A DNA stretch of 64,000 nucleotides from Methylotenera_A sp044228245 (GTDB taxonomy: Bacteria > Pseudomonadota > Gammaproteobacteria > Burkholderiales > Methylophilaceae). The stretch spans positions 62,001 to 126,000 of the forward strand of contig JBGAVG010000005.1 of NCBI GenBank assembly GCA_044228245.1, written 5' to 3'. Shown here piece by piece: positions 60,779 to 64,000 of this stretch; the stretch's first letter is position 1; the number at the start of each line of letters is the position of its first letter. The notes beneath the pieces were generated by a model. That model saw only the letters and a list, made by a program, of their open reading frames with translations, was not told the origin of the DNA and did no database searches. Position numbers and translations under genes: made by a program.

Positions 60779-61618
60779 TTATAATGTTGATTCAATAAAA
60801 CCGGCTTTTTTCACTAATTTATCCAAGTCTACCAATACATGCAGCAAATCTTCCATCTTATGCAGCGGCCACGCGTTCGGGCCATCAGACAATGCCTTTG
60901 CTGGATCAGGGTGTGTCTCCATGAACACGCCTGATATACCACTGGCCACGGCGGCCCGAGCTAACACCGGCACAAACTCACGCTGCCCGCCGCTTTTATC
61001 ACCCTGGCCGCCTGGCTGCTGCACCGAGTGGGTGGCATCGAATACCACCGGGCAATTGGTCTCGCGCATAATCGCCAGGCCGCGCATATCTGAAACCAGA
61101 GTGTTATAGCCGAATGAAGCACCACGTTCGCACACCATAATCGTATCCGCACCGCCATTGGCCTCTTTGGCCTTATTCACCACTTGCAACATATCATGCG
61201 GCGCTAAAAACTGGCCCTTTTTAATGTTCACCGGCTTGCCGCAGGTTGCCACCGCTACGATAAAATCGGTTTGACGGCATAAAAAAGCGGGAGTCTGCAG
61301 CACATCCACCACGGCCGCCACATGCGGCACCTGCGCTTCGGTATGCACATCGGTTAACACCGGCACGCCGATTTGACGCTTCACTTCACCCAGAATTTTC
61401 AACCCTTCTTCCATGCCGAAACCGCGAAAGGTCTTGGTGGAACTGCGATTGGCTTTATCGTAAGACGATTTGTAGATAAACGGAATGCCGACCCTAGCCG
61501 CAATTTCTTTTAATTGCCCGGCTGTTTCAATCGCGAACTCGCGTGATTCAATCACGCAGGGACCTGCAATCAAGAATAGTGGTTTATCCAAGCCAACTTC
61601 AAAGCCGCATAATTTCAT
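60779..61618 (-). CDS. kdsA: 3-deoxy-D-manno-octulosonate 8-phosphate synthase
   Basis: 279 residues. Condenses PEP with arabinose 5-phosphate for the Kdo of LPS. LFLIAGPCVIES, KSSYDKANRSS, the GFGMEEGLKIL segment and VFDATHSVQQPGG are family motifs. Its ATG follows the pyrG stop without a gap. Confidence 0.97.
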   Translation of the reverse strand: MKLCGFEVGLDKPLFLIAGPCVIESREFAIETAGQLKEIAARVGIPFIYKSSYDKANRSSTKTFRGFGMEEGLKILGEVKRQIGVPVLTDVHTEAQVPHVAAVVDVLQTPAFLCRQTDFIVAVATCGKPVNIKKGQFLAPHDMLQVVNKAKEANGGADTIMVCERGASFGYNTLVSDMRGLAIMRETNCPVVFDATHSVQQPGGQGDKSGGQREFVPVLARAAVASGISGVFMETHPDPAKALSDGPNAWPLHKMEDLLHVLVDLDKLVKKAGFIESTL

Positions 61619-63250
61619 TTATTTTGCCTTTCTATTTTTTATAGCGGCCTCAACATAGGCTTTAAATAGCGGGTGCCCAGTACGCGGATTCGAAGTAAAC
61701 TCCGGGTGGAACTGACAGGCCACAAACCAGGGATGCGTGCTTTGCGGCAACTCAATCATTTCGCATAAGTCTTCAGTCGGGGTGCGTGCAGAAACCACCA
61801 AGCCAGCTTGCTTGAGCTGCTCAACATAATGATTATTCACCTCATAGCGGTGACGATGCCGTTCATTCACCTGTGTACCATAAATGCCGGCTGCCAGCGT
61901 ATTCGGTTCTATCGGACAGCTTTGCGCACCCAGACGCATGGTGCCGCCAAGATCCGAGTTTTCATTCCGCACTTCCAGTTTACCTGTTGCGTCTTTCCAT
62001 TCAGTGATCAGGCCAATCAGCTTGTGCGGCGCCTCTGCATCGAACTCGGTACTGTTGGCGTCTTTTAACCCCGCCACATTGCGCGCGAATTCAATGACCG
62101 CAAGTTGCATGCCCAGACAAATGCCCAGGTATGGGATTTTATTCTCACGTGCAAATTTGATTGCCGCAATTTTGCCTTCCGTACCGCGTTTGCCGAAACC
62201 GCCCGGGATCAAAACCGCATCCATGGCTTTTAACGCATCCGTACCATTTTTTTCGATTTCCTCACTATCAATATAGTGAATTTTCACCTTGGATTCGGTA
62301 TGAATGCCCGCATGGATCAAGGCTTCCGTGAGCGATTTATAGGAATCTGCCAAATCGACATACTTGCCCACAAAGGCAATATCCACATGGTGTTTGGGGT
62401 GGGCCAAGCGTTCAGTAATGTGTTTCCAGCTGGACAAATCAGCGGCTCTGGCCAAAATATCCAGTTTGTGACAGACGATCTCATCCATCATCTGATCATG
62501 CAGCAATCCGGGGATTTTGTATATCGAGTCGCTATCAATCGCGCTAATCACCGCCTCATACGGCACATTGGTAAACAGCGCGATTTTGCGTTTTTCATCC
62601 TCAGGGATTTCACGCTCGGCGCGGCACAACAGAATATCCGGCTGAATGCCGATTTCACGCAGTTCTTTGACTGAATGCTGCGTCGGCTTGGTTTTGAGTT
62701 CACCGGCAGTTGGAATCCATGGCAACAAGGTTAAATGCACATAACAGGTGTTGGTCTTGCCCTCTTCAAAACCCATTTGGCGGATGGCTTCCAGAAATGG
62801 CAGCGACTCGATATCGCCCACCGTGCCGCCCACTTCCACAATCGCGACATCCGCGCCCTCTGCGCCGCGTTTGATGTGCGCTTTGATTTCATCGGTGATG
62901 TGCGGGATCACCTGTACGGTTTTGCCTAAATATTCACCGCGGCGTTCTTTCTTAATCACGCTCTCGTAAATCTGGCCAGTCGTAAAGTTGTTGCGTTTGG
63001 CCATGCGCTGCGAGATAAAGCGCTCGTAATGGCCCAGATCAAGGTCGGTTTCTGCGCCGTCATCGGTTACAAACACTTCACCATGCTGAAATGGCGACAT
63101 GGTGCCAGGGTCAACGTTGATATACGGGTCGAGCTTGAGCATGGTCACTTTGATGCCACGCGATTCGAGGATAGCGCCCAATGAGGCGGCAGCGATACCT
63201 TTACCAAGTGAGGAAACTACACCGCCGGTTACGAATACATATTTGGTCAT
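61619..63250 (-). CDS. pyrG: CTP synthase
   Basis: 543 residues. N-terminal synthetase domain with VFVTGGVVSSLGKGIAAASL and a C-terminal glutamine amidotransferase domain whose nucleophile lies in YLGICLGMQ and whose His/Glu pair lies in FVACQFHPEF. Makes CTP from UTP. Directly upstream of kdsA. Confidence 0.98.
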   Translation of the reverse strand: MTKYVFVTGGVVSSLGKGIAAASLGAILESRGIKVTMLKLDPYINVDPGTMSPFQHGEVFVTDDGAETDLDLGHYERFISQRMAKRNNFTTGQIYESVIKKERRGEYLGKTVQVIPHITDEIKAHIKRGAEGADVAIVEVGGTVGDIESLPFLEAIRQMGFEEGKTNTCYVHLTLLPWIPTAGELKTKPTQHSVKELREIGIQPDILLCRAEREIPEDEKRKIALFTNVPYEAVISAIDSDSIYKIPGLLHDQMMDEIVCHKLDILARAADLSSWKHITERLAHPKHHVDIAFVGKYVDLADSYKSLTEALIHAGIHTESKVKIHYIDSEEIEKNGTDALKAMDAVLIPGGFGKRGTEGKIAAIKFARENKIPYLGICLGMQLAVIEFARNVAGLKDANSTEFDAEAPHKLIGLITEWKDATGKLEVRNENSDLGGTMRLGAQSCPIEPNTLAAGIYGTQVNERHRHRYEVNNHYVEQLKQAGLVVSARTPTEDLCEMIELPQSTHPWFVACQFHPEFTSNPRTGHPLFKAYVEAAIKNRKAK

Positions 63251-63402
63251 GGAAAAGGCACTTCATTATTCATTGCAGACGGGAGTCTATTTTACTGTAA
63301 ACGCACCACCGCCACAATCAAAGGTATCGAGATTTAGGCAATTTTTTAATGCCCATCGCGCAAACAAAATCTTCAGCATTGCTTAGCCAAAGCAAGTGCC
63401 TG

Positions 63403-64000
63403 TTACCCTTTCCATTTGCCGTATCCTTTGAACTGCTGAAACACTTCGCGCATTTCAGCTTCAGACAATATATGCGGGTTACCAATTTGCAAGGCGCGCC
63501 AGTATTGCTCGCACAGATTTTCCACTTCAATGGTCACTGCCAGCGCATCCTCTAAATCGCAACCCAATGCAATCATGCCATGATTCGCTAATAAACAGGC
63601 TTTGCGCTCATGCAAAGCCGTAAGCGCGTTATCGGATAAAGCCTGCGAGCCAAATAATGCATATGGTGCACAGCGGATGGTATCGCCTCCTGTCACCGCA
63701 ATCATGTAATGAAATGGCGGGATGTCTTTCTGCAAACAGGCCAAGGTGGTAGCAAACATGCTATGGGTGTGAATTACCGCATTGAGTTCTGGGCGATTTA
63801 CCAAAATGTCGCGGTGAAAGCGCCATTCGCTCGAAGGCTTTTTTGCTTGTTCGTAACTACCATCAAACTGCATGTGTACCATGCCGGCAGCAGTCATCTG
63901 CTCTACGCTCATGCCCGATGGCGTCAGTAAAAAGCCATCTCTACAACGCACGCTCGCATTGCCTGACGTGCCTTTATTCAAGCCCAGCTCCGCCAATTTT
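63403..64000 (-). CDS. Class II aldolase/adducin-family protein (5' end beyond window)
   Basis: The frame is open to the window end. Conserved signs are ELGLNKGTSGNASVR, LLTPSG, SSEWRFHRDIL, the zinc-binding histidines in AVIHTHS, and a late LLANHGMIALG. These fit the L-fuculose-phosphate aldolase/methylthioribulose-phosphate dehydratase family; without the N-terminus or neighbours the substrate is open. A TTG at 63996 is not the start, because the frame continues upstream as KL-AELGLNKG. Confidence 0.85.
   Translation of the reverse strand, partial: KLAELGLNKGTSGNASVRCRDGFLLTPSGMSVEQMTAAGMVHMQFDGSYEQAKKPSSEWRFHRDILVNRPELNAVIHTHSMFATTLACLQKDIPPFHYMIAVTGGDTIRCAPYALFGSQALSDNALTALHERKACLLANHGMIALGCDLEDALAVTIEVENLCEQYWRALQIGNPHILSEAEMREVFQQFKGYGKWKG

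Noticed and set aside
1..64000. tRNA, rRNA, prophage or transposase genes
   Set aside because: None could be supported; intergenic gaps are short and apart from hairpins, repeats and promoter elements show no cloverleaf or integrase/transposase remains.

Overview
The window reads as chromosome of a methylotrophic betaproteobacterium, most likely family Methylophilaceae (Methylotenera/Methylobacillus relatives). Three things point there. A complete mxaR-S-A-C-K-L set of methanol dehydrogenase accessory genes lies at 51938-57379. The pgl / gnd / zwf block at 31292-34631 is what the oxidative branch of the ribulose monophosphate cycle needs. The housekeeping neighbourhoods (fabAB, pyrG-kdsA-eno-ftsB, aroA-cmk-rpsA-ihfB-lapB-pyrF, aat-bpt) are arranged as in proteobacteria. 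Coding density is high and base composition moderate. I see no rRNA, tRNA, prophage, insertion sequence with a transposase, or CRISPR array.

Layout. 1-4612 (mostly minus strand): the end of an ABC exporter, ispF, ispD and the ammonium channel amtB. amtB has a sigma-54 promoter and NtrC-like sites, and its terminator overlaps the ispD start codons. 4736-10933: a DUF3301 protein and gluQ; a porin / FMN-binding / PepSY operon under two Fur-like boxes; hslO; and a stray pilin beside an rRNA methyltransferase. 11053-19482: aqpZ, rsuA, an orphan lipoprotein beside a dispersed repeat, blc, a TraB-family protein, ygiQ, and the N-degron pair aat-bpt. 19518-26412: tyrA-aroA-cmk, rpsA (lacking the sixth S1 domain), ihfB, lapB, pyrF. 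26586-31199: a secreted ComEA-like protein with a histone H1-like tail, a His-rich glycine-zipper protein, metG and apbC.

31292-39709: pgl divergent from gnd-zwf, with a perfect palindrome in the shared promoter; a PhoD-like phosphatase, dcd, a basic amino-acid decarboxylase and folA. 39763-43743: a GlrK/QseE-type kinase, a QseG-like lipoprotein and a GlrR/QseF-type sigma-54 activator. They are followed by a secreted EF-hand gene whose upstream region carries two GlrR-type sites and a near-perfect sigma-54 promoter, a complete local signalling circuit. 43857-48716: thyA, thrC, hom, alaA. 48828-51678: small proteins, a hairpin repeat, and fabB/fabA for unsaturated fatty acids. 51938-57379: mxaRSACKL, without mxaF, J, G, I or D in view. 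57419-64000: ygfX, ygfZ, ftsB, eno, kdsA, pyrG and a class II aldolase cut by the window end.

The genes are mainly core metabolism. The parts most worth a second look are the GlrR/EF-hand circuit, the Fur-box porin-flavoprotein operon, the ComEA-H1 hybrid, the five-domain S1, the tandemly expanded Bpt and the ispD start/terminator overlap. All coordinates and motifs were read by eye; no alignment or database search was run.
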